From the NCBI GenBank assembly GCA_031428675.1, contig JANOYC010000042.1, positions 1-52,065 on the forward strand: 52,065 nucleotides of DNA, in the 5' to 3' direction. The notes beneath the pieces were generated by a model. That model worked only from the letters and a program-made list of their open reading frames with translations, did not search any database and was not told the origin of the DNA. A program made the translations under genes and the position numbers. This DNA comes from JANOYC01 sp031428675 (lineage in GTDB: Bacteria; Actinomycetota; Actinomycetes; Actinomycetales; Microbacteriaceae). The first letter of the stretch is position 1; every line of letters begins with the position of its first letter. Shown in pieces: positions 21,650 through 30,196 of the stretch.

Positions 21650-22927
21650 TCAGCCGGCCGGTCGGGCAGCGAGCATGCGCTCGAGGGCAACACGAGCGGG
21701 CGCCTTCACATCCGCAGGGACAGCGATGCGGTTAACCACTTCGCCGCGCACGAGCGCTTCAAGCACCCAGGCAAGGTATCCGGGGTGAATGCGGTACATC
21801 GTTGAGCACGGGCAGATCACCGGGTCGAGACAGAAGATCGTGTGTTGTGGGTTCTCCGCAGCGAGACGATTGACCATATTGACTTCTGTGCCGATCGCGA
21901 ACGTCGTCGGTTCGGTCGCTGCGGCGACCGCCGCGCGAATGTACTCGGTCGATCCGGCCTCATCGGCCGCATCCACGACGTCCATCGGACACTCCGGATG
22001 CACGATGACGCGCACGCCCGGATGCTCCGCTCGCGCCTGATCGATTTGGGCGACCGTGAATCTGCGGTGCACCGAGCAGAATCCGTGCCAGAGGATTACC
22101 TCGGCATCGTCGATCGCTTCTGCGCTGTTGCCGCCGAGCGCCTTGCGCGGGTTCCACATCGGCATCTTTTCGAGCGGCACGCCCATCGCTTTGGCCGTAT
22201 TGCGGCCGAGGTGCTGGTCGGGAAAGAACAGCACGCGCTGTCCGCGCTCGAACGCCCAGGCGAGCACCGTGCTCGCGTTCGACGACGTGCAGACGATACC
22301 GCCATGCTCGCCGCAGAACGCCTTGAGCGCGGCCGAGGAGTTCATGTACGTGACCGGGATGACCGGAACGCGGCCGTCCGCATCCGGTTGCGTTCCATAG
22401 ATCCGTTCGAGTTGCTCCCAGCACTCGACGACCGAGTCGATGTCGGCCATATCGGCCATAGAACACCCGGCAGCAAGGTTCGGCAAAATCACGGACTGGC
22501 CCTCCGAGGCGAGGATGTCCGCTGTCTCGGCCATGAAGTGCACGCCGCAGAACACGATCGCTTCAGCTTCGGGGCGCGACTGCGCGGCGTTGGCGAGCTG
22601 GAACGAGTCGCCGACGAAATCGGCGTGACGCACGACCTCGTCCCGCTGGTAGTAGTGGCCGAGGACGACAACTCGGTCGCCGAGGGTCTCGCGGGCGGCT
22701 CGGATGCGATCGTGCAGTTCGTCGTTCGTCGCGGTCTGATAGTCGCGGGGCAGCCGCCCTTGACGGGGCGCACCCGTCGGGATGATGTCGCCCATCGACG
22801 AACCTGGACCGTAGCTCGGCTCAGGGAGCAGATCGATCGCCCACGGGCCGTCGGCGAGGTCGGGACTGCACGTTTGGCCGTCGGCACCAGCGGCAATGCG
22901 TTGAATGGTGAGGTCGACCGAAGTCAT
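21650..22927 (-). CDS. nadA: Quinolinate synthase
   Basis: An iron-sulfur enzyme condensing iminoaspartate with dihydroxyacetone phosphate to quinolinate. The three cluster Cys fall in LAAGCSMAD, the glycine-flanked FCGEHGGIVCTSSNA region and DPVICPCSTMYRI. HYYQRDEVVRHADFVGDS and HPECPMDVVD are family hallmarks. At 425 aa it belongs to the longer actinobacterial type, with an N-terminal extension of about 60 residues. It overlaps nrtR by ATGA and is followed by nadB after 2 bases. The neighbouring cysteine desulfurase probably supplies its cluster. Confidence 0.96.
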   Translation of the reverse strand: MTSVDLTIQRIAAGADGQTCSPDLADGPWAIDLLPEPSYGPGSSMGDIIPTGAPRQGRLPRDYQTATNDELHDRIRAARETLGDRVVVLGHYYQRDEVVRHADFVGDSFQLANAAQSRPEAEAIVFCGVHFMAETADILASEGQSVILPNLAAGCSMADMADIDSVVECWEQLERIYGTQPDADGRVPVIPVTYMNSSAALKAFCGEHGGIVCTSSNASTVLAWAFERGQRVLFFPDQHLGRNTAKAMGVPLEKMPMWNPRKALGGNSAEAIDDAEVILWHGFCSVHRRFTVAQIDQARAEHPGVRVIVHPECPMDVVDAADEAGSTEYIRAAVAAATEPTTFAIGTEVNMVNRLAAENPQHTIFCLDPVICPCSTMYRIHPGYLAWVLEALVRGEVVNRIAVPADVKAPARVALERMLAARPAG

Positions 22928-23646
22928 GCGTGCTCCTTGCGTGCGCCGTGGGCGTTGGTAGTGCGGCCGAGGGGGCCATTGTCGACGAGCGCGACGTTGC
23001 CGTCGTACCTGAAGAGGCGTGGGGGCCGGTGCCTGCCGCCGGTGACCACTTGTTCGGTGGCGACCACCGCTCCGCTTCCTTCGATCTGTCGACGGAAATT
23101 GGCCGGGTCGAGCGGTCTCTGCAAGACGGCTTCGTGCACCCGGCGGAGTTCGGAGAGGGTGAATGTCTCACCCAGCAGTGCGTGCGCAATGCGGCTGTAC
23201 TCCATTTTGTTGCGCACGCGCCAGAGCGCGTATTCGACGATGCGATTGTGGTCAAACGCGAGGGTAGGCAGATCGTCGGCGGGAAACCACCGCACGTTTT
23301 CACCGAGGGTTGCCCGGTCGGCTTCGTCGGCGTGCACGAGCGCCCAGTACACCACCGACACCGTGCGGTCGCCGTGCGAGCGATCGAGATCTCCGAACGC
23401 GTAGAGCTGTTCAAGATAGGCCGGTTCGAGCGATGTCGTCTCGAGCAGGTTGCGAGCGGCCGACCCCTCGAGGCTTTCGGTTGTGAGCACCCGACCACCC
23501 GGTAGCGCCCACATTCCGTCGAAGGGGTCACGGATGCGCCGCACGAGCGGAATCCATAGCGAAGGAATGCCCGCGTTGTCGTCGCTGCGAAGCGCGAAGA
23601 TGACCGTCGACACCGCGAGATTGATTGCCGATTCCTTATCCGACAT
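22924..23646 (-). CDS. nrtR: NrtR-type regulator of NAD synthesis (Nudix plus winged helix)
   Basis: A 240-aa protein with an N-terminal Nudix fold (PFDGMWALPGGRVLTTESLEGSAARNLLETTSLE) whose Nudix box is degenerate: the usual REUXEE Glu residues are largely missing, so catalysis is unlikely. The C-terminal ~90 residues form the NrtR winged helix (EYSRIAHALLGETFTLSELRRVHEAVLQRPLDPANFRRQI). NrtR proteins sense ADP-ribose and repress NAD genes. It is the first gene of the nad operon and a 21-bp palindrome of the NrtR type lies 48 bp upstream, so autoregulation of the whole operon is likely. GGGAGG precedes the ATG. Confidence 0.9.
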   Translation of the reverse strand: MSDKESAINLAVSTVIFALRSDDNAGIPSLWIPLVRRIRDPFDGMWALPGGRVLTTESLEGSAARNLLETTSLEPAYLEQLYAFGDLDRSHGDRTVSVVYWALVHADEADRATLGENVRWFPADDLPTLAFDHNRIVEYALWRVRNKMEYSRIAHALLGETFTLSELRRVHEAVLQRPLDPANFRRQIEGSGAVVATEQVVTGGRHRPPRLFRYDGNVALVDNGPLGRTTNAHGARKEHA

Positions 23647-23694
23647 GGCACCTCCCGGTTAGAGTCACGAACACCTGAAGTAGCAGTCTAGCAC

Positions 23695-23715
23695 TTATAG
23701 TCATCGGGACTACAA
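23695..23715 (-). promoter_or_regulatory. NrtR operator upstream of the nad operon
   Basis: TTATAGTC-N5-GACTACAA is a 21-bp palindrome with 7 of 8 bases matched in each arm, the layout of NrtR boxes. It lies between nrtR and the divergent TRIC-type gene. A TAGACT that could serve as -10 is next to it (about 23691-23686), so a bound repressor would cover the promoter. Confidence 0.75.
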
Positions 23716-23794
23716 CGCAGGACCGCTGTGGCATTCGCGCCATCCCCCGACAACGTGTGCCAGCGCGACCCGGGGCGTCCCCCACAATGGACTC

Positions 23795-24457
23795 GTGCCA
23801 GACGCCCTCTTCGTGATTCCCCTCTGGGCGGACCTTCTCGCGGTGGGGGTGGGCAGCCTGCAGGGCGCGCTCTTCGCCGCCCAATTTCGCGATCGACGAC
23901 TCGACCTGCTTGGTATAGCGATGATCGGCATCGCCACGGGATTCGGCGGCGGTCTACTGCGCGACATCCTGCTCAATCAGGTACCGGCTCCGCTCATGAG
24001 CAATTGGTATCTCGTCGTCTCGGGGGTCGCTGCCCTTATCGGCATGCTCGCCGAACGCATCTTCTCCCGCCTTCAGGGCATGCTCACGGTGCTCGACGCG
24101 CTCACGATCGGTCTATTCGGCGCTATCGGCACAACGAAAGCGCTCTCTCTCGGGCTTCCGGCGGTTCCCGCCATCTTCACAGGGGCGCTCGCTGCCGTCG
24201 GCGGATCAATCCTCCGAGATGTGCTGTTAGCCCTCCCGATCGCCTTCATGCACGTGGGATCGCTCTATGCGGCTGCCGTGGTCATCGGCGGCGCAACGCT
24301 CGTCGGCCTCACCGCCCTCGGCGTTCCGGTCGTCATTGCGGCCGTCGTCTGCGTAGCCGTGACGTTTGGTGTGCGCGTTCTCTCGGTATTGTTCAACTGG
24401 CACCTGCCTGAGCAACGAAGCATCGCCCGGCTCCCCCGCATCCCCAGGCGCCCCTAG
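23795..24457 (+). CDS. TRIC cation channel family (UPF0126) membrane protein
   Basis: A 220-aa inner-membrane protein with about seven hydrophobic segments and an internal duplication: the glycine-rich motifs GFGGGLLRDILL (near 50) and AVGGSILRDVLL (near 135) mark the two halves. This is the bacterial UPF0126/YicG family, related to TRIC channels, which conduct monovalent cations; some members have been linked to amino-acid movement. The GTG start at 23795 is used because the nearby ATG at 23787 is out of frame. It is divergent from nrtR and shares its 148-bp regulatory gap, so NrtR could influence it. It converges on leuA with a 16-bp gap. Confidence 0.85.
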   Translation: MPDALFVIPLWADLLAVGVGSLQGALFAAQFRDRRLDLLGIAMIGIATGFGGGLLRDILLNQVPAPLMSNWYLVVSGVAALIGMLAERIFSRLQGMLTVLDALTIGLFGAIGTTKALSLGLPAVPAIFTGALAAVGGSILRDVLLALPIAFMHVGSLYAAAVVIGGATLVGLTALGVPVVIAAVVCVAVTFGVRVLSVLFNWHLPEQRSIARLPRIPRRP

Positions 24458-24473
24458 ACGAACCTGAAGCGCG

Positions 24474-26240
24474 TCACACTCCCACGAGTTCGCGATCTCC
24501 GGTCTCGGAACGCACCGCGCGGTTGACCGCCGAGACTATGGCCTTCAGCGATGCCGTTGAGATGTCGGCATCGATGCCGACGCCCCAGAGCCGTTTTTCG
24601 TTGACCTCGAGCTCGACGTACGATGCCGCGAGAGCGTCGCCACCAGCGCTCAGAGCGTGCTCTACATAGTCAAAGAGTCGGATGTCGAGACCCTGCTCGC
24701 TCATCACCGTGAGGAATGCTGCGATCGGACCGTTGCCCGTCGCTTCTGCAGCCACAACGGATTCGCCCACCCGGAGCTCAACCTGTAGCGACACGTCACC
24801 GGTCAGGTCGCTCGCGGTGCGCGTGCGGGTGAGCTCGAAGCGGCCCCACTTGTCGTCCGGCCGGTGCGCCGGTGCGGGGAGGTACTCATCTTGGAAGATG
24901 TCCCAGATCTGCTCACTCGTCACCTCGCCCCCCTCGCTGTCGGTCTTCGACTGAACGACGGCGGAGAACTCGATCTGCAGTCGCCGGGGAAGGTCGAGCG
25001 CGTGATCGGTCTTGAGCAGGTACGCGACTCCACCCTTGCCCGATTGGGAGTTGACGCGCACGACAGCTTCGTAGCCGCGGCCGACATCCTTCGGGTCGAT
25101 AGGCAGGTAGGGAACGGCCCAGACCAGTTCGTTCACCGTGACGCCACGTTGCTCGGCCTCGGCCGCCATCGCCTCGAAGCCCTTCTTGATGGCGTCTTGG
25201 TGCGAGCCGCTGAACGCCGTGTACACGAGGTCCCCGGCCCATGGACTGCGCTCGTGAACCTTCAACTGGTTGCAGTATTCGGCGGTTCGGCGAATCTCGT
25301 CGAGGTCGCTGAAATCGAGCTGCGGATCAACTCCCTGCGTGAACAGGTTGAGGCCGAGCGCCACCAGGTCGACATTGCCGGTGCGCTCCCCGTTGCCGAA
25401 TAGGCATCCTTCGATCCGGTCGGCTCCGGCGAGGTAGCCGAGTTCTGCCGCCGCGACTGCGGTGCCGCGATCGTTGTGGGGATGAAGGGAGAGAATGATG
25501 TTCTCGCGCTGGTCGAGTCGCCGCGACATCCACTCGATCGAGTCGGCATAGACGTTCGGTGTGGCCATCTCGACCGTCGCGGGGAGATTGATGATGACCT
25601 TGCGCTCAGCAGTGGGCTCCAAGATCGCTATGACGCGATTGCACACCTCGAGCGCGAATTCGAGTTCCGTGCCGGTGTAGCTTTCGGGCGAGTATTCGTA
25701 GTACACATCGGTGCCGGGCACCATCGATTCGGCCGCGCGACACAGTCGAGCGCCCTCGAGAGCGATGTCGATGATCCCCTGTCGGTCGGTGCGAAACACC
25801 ACATCGCGCTGGAGCACGCTCGTGGAGTTATAGAAATGCACAATCGCCTGCTTGGCGCCGCGAATCGACTCATAGGTGCGGTGGATGAGGTGCTCTCGCG
25901 CCTGGGTCAGCACCTGGATCGTCACGTCCTCGGGAATCGCGTTCTCCTCGATGAGGGAACGAACGAAGTCGAAATCGGTTTGGCTCGCCGACGGAAAGCC
26001 GACCTCGATCTGCTTGTACCCCATCCGAACTAGCAGATCGAACATGATGCGCTTGCGTTCGGGACTCATCGGGTCGATGAGCGCCTGGTTTCCATCGCGC
26101 AGGTCTACGGCACACCAGACCGGGGCAACGGTGATCCGCTTCGATGGCCACGTGCGGTCGGGAAGATCGACGGCGATCTGCTCGTGATACGGACGGTACT
26201 TGTGGATGGGCATCGCCGAAGCGTTCTGCGTGTTCTTCAT
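24474..26240 (-). CDS. leuA: 2-Isopropylmalate synthase
   Basis: First committed enzyme of leucine synthesis, joining acetyl-CoA and 2-oxoisovalerate. The type 2 (long) form of actinobacteria is seen: the catalytic domain begins APVWCAVDLRDGNQALIDPMSPERK (metal and active-site Arg/Asp), has ILSLHPHNDRGTAVAAAELGYLAGADRIEGCLFGNGERTGN (HxH metal ligands), and ends with the regulatory LeuA dimer domain (about 450-588) that mediates leucine feedback. Length 588 aa. Upstream is a leader peptide with four Leu codons in a row and a stable hairpin, so expression probably responds to Leu-tRNA supply. It is separate from era by about 180 bp. Confidence 0.96.
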   Translation of the reverse strand: MKNTQNASAMPIHKYRPYHEQIAVDLPDRTWPSKRITVAPVWCAVDLRDGNQALIDPMSPERKRIMFDLLVRMGYKQIEVGFPSASQTDFDFVRSLIEENAIPEDVTIQVLTQAREHLIHRTYESIRGAKQAIVHFYNSTSVLQRDVVFRTDRQGIIDIALEGARLCRAAESMVPGTDVYYEYSPESYTGTELEFALEVCNRVIAILEPTAERKVIINLPATVEMATPNVYADSIEWMSRRLDQRENIILSLHPHNDRGTAVAAAELGYLAGADRIEGCLFGNGERTGNVDLVALGLNLFTQGVDPQLDFSDLDEIRRTAEYCNQLKVHERSPWAGDLVYTAFSGSHQDAIKKGFEAMAAEAEQRGVTVNELVWAVPYLPIDPKDVGRGYEAVVRVNSQSGKGGVAYLLKTDHALDLPRRLQIEFSAVVQSKTDSEGGEVTSEQIWDIFQDEYLPAPAHRPDDKWGRFELTRTRTASDLTGDVSLQVELRVGESVVAAEATGNGPIAAFLTVMSEQGLDIRLFDYVEHALSAGGDALAASYVELEVNEKRLWGVGIDADISTASLKAIVSAVNRAVRSETGDRELVGV

Positions 26241-26285
26241 GGTCTCTGTCTCTACTCGCTAGGTCTGGTCAGCCGACGACGAACT

Positions 26286-26322
26286 CCGCGACGAGTGAGG
26301 CCTGGGTTAGGACTCGTCGCGG
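26286..26322 (-). promoter_or_regulatory. Attenuator hairpin of leuA
   Basis: CCGCGACGAGT and ACTCGTCGCGG form a perfect 11-bp stem with a 15-base loop in the leuA leader RNA. The 5' arm overlaps the last codons of the leader peptide, just after its Leu run, so ribosome position there would decide whether the hairpin forms. No U-run follows, so termination may be U-independent or control may be by another route. Confidence 0.7.
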
Positions 26323-26351
26323 CAGCTAAGGAGAAGCAGACCGAACAACAC
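26307..26351 (-). CDS. leuA leader peptide, 14 aa with four consecutive Leu
   Basis: GTG at 26351 begins MLFGLLLLSCRDES, ending with TAA. Six of the first eight codons are Leu or hydrophobic, and the run CTG-CTT-CTC-CTT uses four codons decoded by different Leu tRNAs. A TAGCCT stands 6 bases before the GTG, so the leader may be translated from a leaderless transcript start; the -35 is unclear. Stalling at the Leu run would free or block the hairpin whose 5' arm is in the SCRDE codons. This is the classic layout of ribosome-mediated attenuation, also known for leuA of other actinobacteria. Confidence 0.75.
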   Translation of the reverse strand: MLFGLLLLSCRDES

Positions 26352-26420
26352 CGGTCAAGGCTACCACTTGGCCTCGGTGCATCGCGGGTGCGCTGAATAC
26401 TTTGCCGAGTAGTGCACCAT

Positions 26421-27317
26421 TCAGAACCCAAGCTTGCCGAGTTGCCGGGGATCGCGCTGCCATTCCTTGGCGACCTTCACTCGCAGCGACAGGAATACTT
26501 TGCGTCCGACCAGCGGTTCGATCTGCGCTCGAGCACGCGAGCCGACTTCTTGCAACCGCTCCCCGCCCTTGCCGATGATGATGCCCTTTTGGCTGTCACG
26601 TTCGACGAACAGATTGGCGTAGATATCGAGAATGTCTTTGTCGTCTCGCTCCGAAATGTCATCGATCGTCACGGCGATCGAGTGCGGCAACTCATCGGAG
26701 ACACCCTCGAGCGCAGCTTCCCGGATGAGTTCGCTGATCCGTGCTTCGAGACCCTCATCGGTAACAGCGTCAGCCGGGTAGAGCGGCTCCGAGACCGGCA
26801 TGAGAGCGATGAGTTCTTTCGTAAGCGTGTCGAGCTGGAGCGCCGCCGTCGAGGAGATCGGGATGATGGCATCCCAGTTGCGAAGTTCACTCACTGCCTG
26901 CAATTGCTGTGCGACGGCCGGTCGCGATGCGGCGTCAATCTTGGTCACGATGGCAACTTTGCGTGCGCGCGGGAACGAGTCGAGCTGCTCATTGATGTAG
27001 CGATCGCCCGGTCCGATCTTGTCGTTCGCCGGGATGCACAACCCGATGACGTCGACATCGCCGAGCGTCGACTGCACGACGCTGTTGAGTCGCTCGCCGA
27101 GCAGGGTCCGCGGCCGGTGCATGCCCGGTGTGTCAACAACGATGAGCTGACCAAAGGGTCGGTGCACGATGCCGCGAATGGCGCGCCTCGTAGTCTGCGG
27201 CTTCGAACTCGTGATTGCCACCTTCTCGCCAACGAGGGCGTTGGTGAGCGTCGACTTGCCCACGTTGGGGCGACCGACGAACGACACGAAGCCCGCGCGA
27301 AAACTGCTGTCTGTCAT
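26421..27317 (-). CDS. era: GTPase Era
   Basis: An essential GTPase that binds the 3' end of 16S rRNA and assists 30S maturation at the membrane. G motifs are GRPNVGKST (G1), the TTRRAI switch (G2), DTPGMH (G3), TKID (G4) and ISS (G5). The C-terminal KH domain reads KGIIIGKGGERLQEVGSRARAQIE. Length 298 aa is normal. Its ATG overlaps the stop of the corC-like gene as ATGA. It ends an operon HIT-phoH-ybeY-corC-era, the order found in many actinobacteria, where ybeY and era are both ribosome-maturation factors. Confidence 0.97.
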   Translation of the reverse strand: MTDSSFRAGFVSFVGRPNVGKSTLTNALVGEKVAITSSKPQTTRRAIRGIVHRPFGQLIVVDTPGMHRPRTLLGERLNSVVQSTLGDVDVIGLCIPANDKIGPGDRYINEQLDSFPRARKVAIVTKIDAASRPAVAQQLQAVSELRNWDAIIPISSTAALQLDTLTKELIALMPVSEPLYPADAVTDEGLEARISELIREAALEGVSDELPHSIAVTIDDISERDDKDILDIYANLFVERDSQKGIIIGKGGERLQEVGSRARAQIEPLVGRKVFLSLRVKVAKEWQRDPRQLGKLGF

Positions 27318-28615
27318 CTCGGCTCCTCGCCATCGACGGAAGTCTCCTCAGTCGCGATGAGCGCTTCGTCTCGTTCCACGATAACGGTGCTCACGCGCTT
27401 GCGGCGGCCTTCGGTGCGCTCAGCGGTGAGCCTGAGACCGGATGTGACGACGGTGGCATGCGCCTCAGGAATGCGGCCGAGCGCTTTCGAGAGCAGTCCA
27501 CCGACCGAGTCGACGTCGTCGTCGTCGAGTTCGAAACCGAATAGGTCGCCCAATTCATCGATCGGCATGCGCGCATTGACGCGGTACACGCCCGGGGTGA
27601 GTTCCTCGGAATCGACCACGGCATTGTCGTATTCGTCGGAAATGTCTCCCACGAGTTCCTCGATGAGATCTTCCATGGTCACGAGGCCGGCGATGCCGCC
27701 GTATTCGTCAACGACCATGGCGAGGTGATTGGACGTCAGTTGCATCTCGCGGAGCATCGCATCCGCCTTCTTCGATTCCGGCACGAAGTGCGCAGAACGG
27801 GCGAGGTCTCCGGCTTTCATCGAGTCACGGCCGAGCGCTTGCTCGTAGCTCAGCCGTGCGACGTCGCGCAAGTAGAGCACCCCGACGACCTCATCGATGT
27901 CGTCGCCGATGACGGGCACGCGCGAAACTCCGGTCGAGAGGAACCGGGCCATTGCGGCGTCGATAGATGCGTTCTGGTCGAGCGTGATCATGTCGGTGCG
28001 CGGCACCATGACCTCACGGATGACCGTCTGGTTGAACTCGAAGATGGAGTGAATCAGTTCGCGATCGTCCTCTTCGAGAACGTCGAATTCCGTGGCCTCG
28101 TCGACCATGCTGAGCAATTGACGCTCGCTGGAGAACGACACGTTGCGGGGACGGCCCGGCGTGACCCGATTGCCGATGGCGACGAGCGCCGCCGCGATGG
28201 GGCCGAGGAAGACCCGGATGCCCCGCACAAGCGGAGCGGCGAACTTCACCACCTCGGCGGAGTGAGCTCGGCCGACGCTCCGCGGGCTGGATCCGACGAG
28301 CACGAACGACGCGCCCGTCATGACGAGCGCTGCGACGAGCAACACGATCCACCATTCTTCAATGGCGATCGAGAGCGCGAGGGTGACCAGCACGGCCGCT
28401 GTCGTCTCGGAAACCACCCGCATGAAGTTGACGGCGTTGAGGTGCGTGCCTGGGTCGGACGCGATGGCGAGCATCGAGCGACGCGCTCGGCTGACCGTGG
28501 CCAATTCGGTCAGGTCGGAGCGGCTGAGTGACGACAACGCGGCATCGGTGGCCGCCAGGAGTCCGCCGAACGCCACGAGCACGATGGCGACGGTGACAAA
28601 GAGAAAAAGCAGCAT
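27314..28615 (-). CDS. Hemolysin/CNNM family membrane protein with CBS domains
   Basis: A 433-aa protein of the CorC/CNNM family, associated with Mg2+/Co2+ efflux. An N-terminal DUF21 domain has three or four membrane segments (LLFLFVTVAIVLVAFGGLLAA, AVLVTLALSIAI, WWIVLLVAALVMTG). Two CBS domains follow (REVMVPRTDMITLDQNASIDAA; TSNHLAMVVDEYGGIAGLVTMEDLIEELVGDI) and a C-terminal CorC_HlyC domain (RVNARMPIDELGDLFGFEL). Seven bases separate it from ybeY and it overlaps era. Older annotations call such proteins hemolysins; transport or metal sensing is more likely. Confidence 0.9.
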   Translation of the reverse strand: MLLFLFVTVAIVLVAFGGLLAATDAALSSLSRSDLTELATVSRARRSMLAIASDPGTHLNAVNFMRVVSETTAAVLVTLALSIAIEEWWIVLLVAALVMTGASFVLVGSSPRSVGRAHSAEVVKFAAPLVRGIRVFLGPIAAALVAIGNRVTPGRPRNVSFSSERQLLSMVDEATEFDVLEEDDRELIHSIFEFNQTVIREVMVPRTDMITLDQNASIDAAMARFLSTGVSRVPVIGDDIDEVVGVLYLRDVARLSYEQALGRDSMKAGDLARSAHFVPESKKADAMLREMQLTSNHLAMVVDEYGGIAGLVTMEDLIEELVGDISDEYDNAVVDSEELTPGVYRVNARMPIDELGDLFGFELDDDDVDSVGGLLSKALGRIPEAHATVVTSGLRLTAERTEGRRKRVSTVIVERDEALIATEETSVDGEEPR

Positions 28616-28622
28616 GGCGGGG

Positions 28623-29084
28623 CTAGGAGCGCCGCTCTGCTGCGGCGAATCCGAGGATGAGGTCCTTTTGCAGTGCGAACATCTCCTTCTCCTCGTCGGG
28701 CTCTGCGTGATCGAACCCGAGCAAGTGAAGGAGGCCGTGCGTGGTCAGCAGCACCATTTCATCCATCGGCGAATGCCCGGCGACGTCAGCCTGTGCCGTT
28801 GCCACTTGGGGGCACAACACAATGTCGCCGAGCAGACCAGCCGGAGTGGGCAGCTCTTCGGAGCCGGGTCGCAACTCATCCATCGGAAAGCTCAGAACGT
28901 CGGTGGGGCCGGGTTCATCCATCCACTGAACGTGCAATTGCTCCATCGCTCCCTCATCGACAAGCACGATCGCGAGTTCCGCGTCGGGGTGCACATGCAA
29001 CTGGTCGAGGGCATAAGTGACCAGGCGCTGAAGTCGAGGCTCGTCGACCGGTATCTCGGATTCGTTGTTTATTTCGATGCTCAT
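28623..29084 (-). CDS. ybeY: Endoribonuclease YbeY
   Basis: A zinc-dependent RNase that matures the 16S rRNA 3' end and takes part in ribosome quality control. The zinc site HGLLHLLGFDH is near the C-terminus, following the conserved PTDVLSFPMDE and LLGDIVLCP. ATG 29084 is chosen (153 aa), 2 bases after the phoH stop. An in-frame ATG at 29099 inside phoH is possible and would add five residues. It lies directly between phoH and corC, as in most bacteria. Confidence 0.95.
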   Translation of the reverse strand: MSIEINNESEIPVDEPRLQRLVTYALDQLHVHPDAELAIVLVDEGAMEQLHVQWMDEPGPTDVLSFPMDELRPGSEELPTPAGLLGDIVLCPQVATAQADVAGHSPMDEMVLLTTHGLLHLLGFDHAEPDEEKEMFALQKDLILGFAAAERRS

Positions 29085-29086
29085 CG

Positions 29087-30196
29087 TCAGCGCCCCCATC
29101 GGCGGTCAGCTCGCGGGGATCGCGAAAGTCGGTCTGTTGGCGGATGACCGCGCCGTTCGGCCCGATTGGCGGGCGGAGCTTCGCCCTGCTGCTGTTCAAA
29201 CCGCACGGCTTGGCGTTCTGCGTCGTACTTCGTGTACGCATCGACGATTCTGCCGACAAGGTTGTGGCGAACGACATCGTCGCTCGTCAACCGGGCGAAG
29301 TGGATGTCCTCGACTTCGTGCAGCACCCGGGTCACCAGCCGCAACCCGCTCGCCGCTGTCGGCAGGTCAATCTGCGTAATGTCGCCGGTGATCACCATCC
29401 GTGAACCGTGTCCGAGTCGAGTGAGGAACATCTTCATCTGCTCGGGTGTCGTGTTCTGCGCTTCGTCGAGAACGACGAAGGAATCATTGAGCGTTCGCCC
29501 GCGCATGTAGGCGAGCGGAGCGACCTCGATCGTGCCCGCGGCAAGAAGCTTGGGCACGATCTCGGGGTCCATCATTTCGTTGAGAGCGTCATAAAGCGGC
29601 CGCAGATACGGGTCGATCTTGTCGGTCAGAGTGCCCGGCAGAAAACCGAGTCGCTCCCCTGCTTCGACAGCCGGGCGCGTGAGGATGATCCGTTCGACCT
29701 CCTTGCGCTGCAGCGCCTGAACCGCCTTCGCCATCGCAAGGTAGGTCTTTCCTGTGCCAGCTGGGCCGATTCCGAACACGATCGTGTGCTGATCAATCGC
29801 GTCGACATAGTTCCTCTGGCCGACCGTTTTCGGCCGAATACTCTTGCCCCGACTCGTCAGGATGGGCTGGCCGAGCAGATCGGAGGGGCTACCTGCGCCC
29901 GACTCGAGAATGCGCGCCGACGATTCGACTTCGATCGGGCCGGGGTCTGTGCCGCCGCGAACGAGAGCGACGAGCTCGTCGATGAGCGCGACCGCGGCAC
30001 GCACGCTGTCGGTCGGGCCGTTCACCGTGATTTCGTTGCCGCGGACCAGGATGTCGACCGCGGGAAACCTACTTTCCACGGTTTTCAGAAGTCGATCCTG
30101 CGGGCCGAGCAGCAGCACCATCGCAACGCCATCGACGCGAATCGTGACCCGGTTGGTTCTGGTCTCGTTGCCCGAGGTGACGTCGTCAGTGGCCAA
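29087..30196 (-). CDS. phoH: PhoH-like ATPase
   Basis: A RecA-like P-loop ATPase, thought to act with YbeY in RNA or ribosome metabolism. The N-terminal KH-like region (LLGPQDRLLKTVESRFPAVDILVRGNEITVNG) precedes Walker A FGIGPAGTGKTYLAMA and Walker B SFVVLDEAQNTTPEQMKMFLTR, with the TRPAVEAGERLGFLPG motif between. The C-terminal ~40 residues are Arg/Pro-rich and disordered. The start is TTG 30196, preceded by GGAAGG at 5 bases, giving 369 aa and an 11-base overlap with the HIT gene. Longer in-frame starts would read across the whole HIT gene and are rejected. Confidence 0.93.
   Translation of the reverse strand: MATDDVTSGNETRTNRVTIRVDGVAMVLLLGPQDRLLKTVESRFPAVDILVRGNEITVNGPTDSVRAAVALIDELVALVRGGTDPGPIEVESSARILESGAGSPSDLLGQPILTSRGKSIRPKTVGQRNYVDAIDQHTIVFGIGPAGTGKTYLAMAKAVQALQRKEVERIILTRPAVEAGERLGFLPGTLTDKIDPYLRPLYDALNEMMDPEIVPKLLAAGTIEVAPLAYMRGRTLNDSFVVLDEAQNTTPEQMKMFLTRLGHGSRMVITGDITQIDLPTAASGLRLVTRVLHEVEDIHFARLTSDDVVRHNLVGRIVDAYTKYDAERQAVRFEQQQGEAPPANRAERRGHPPTDRLSRSPRADRRWGR

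Noticed and set aside
21842..23404. A 520-codon plus-strand open frame
   Set aside because: It is antisense to nadA and nrtR, which form a coherent operon with overlapping starts and stops.
26241..26420. T-box or metabolite riboswitch before leuA
   Set aside because: No T-box sequence or known riboswitch core was seen. The leader peptide with four Leu codons and the hairpin explain the region.
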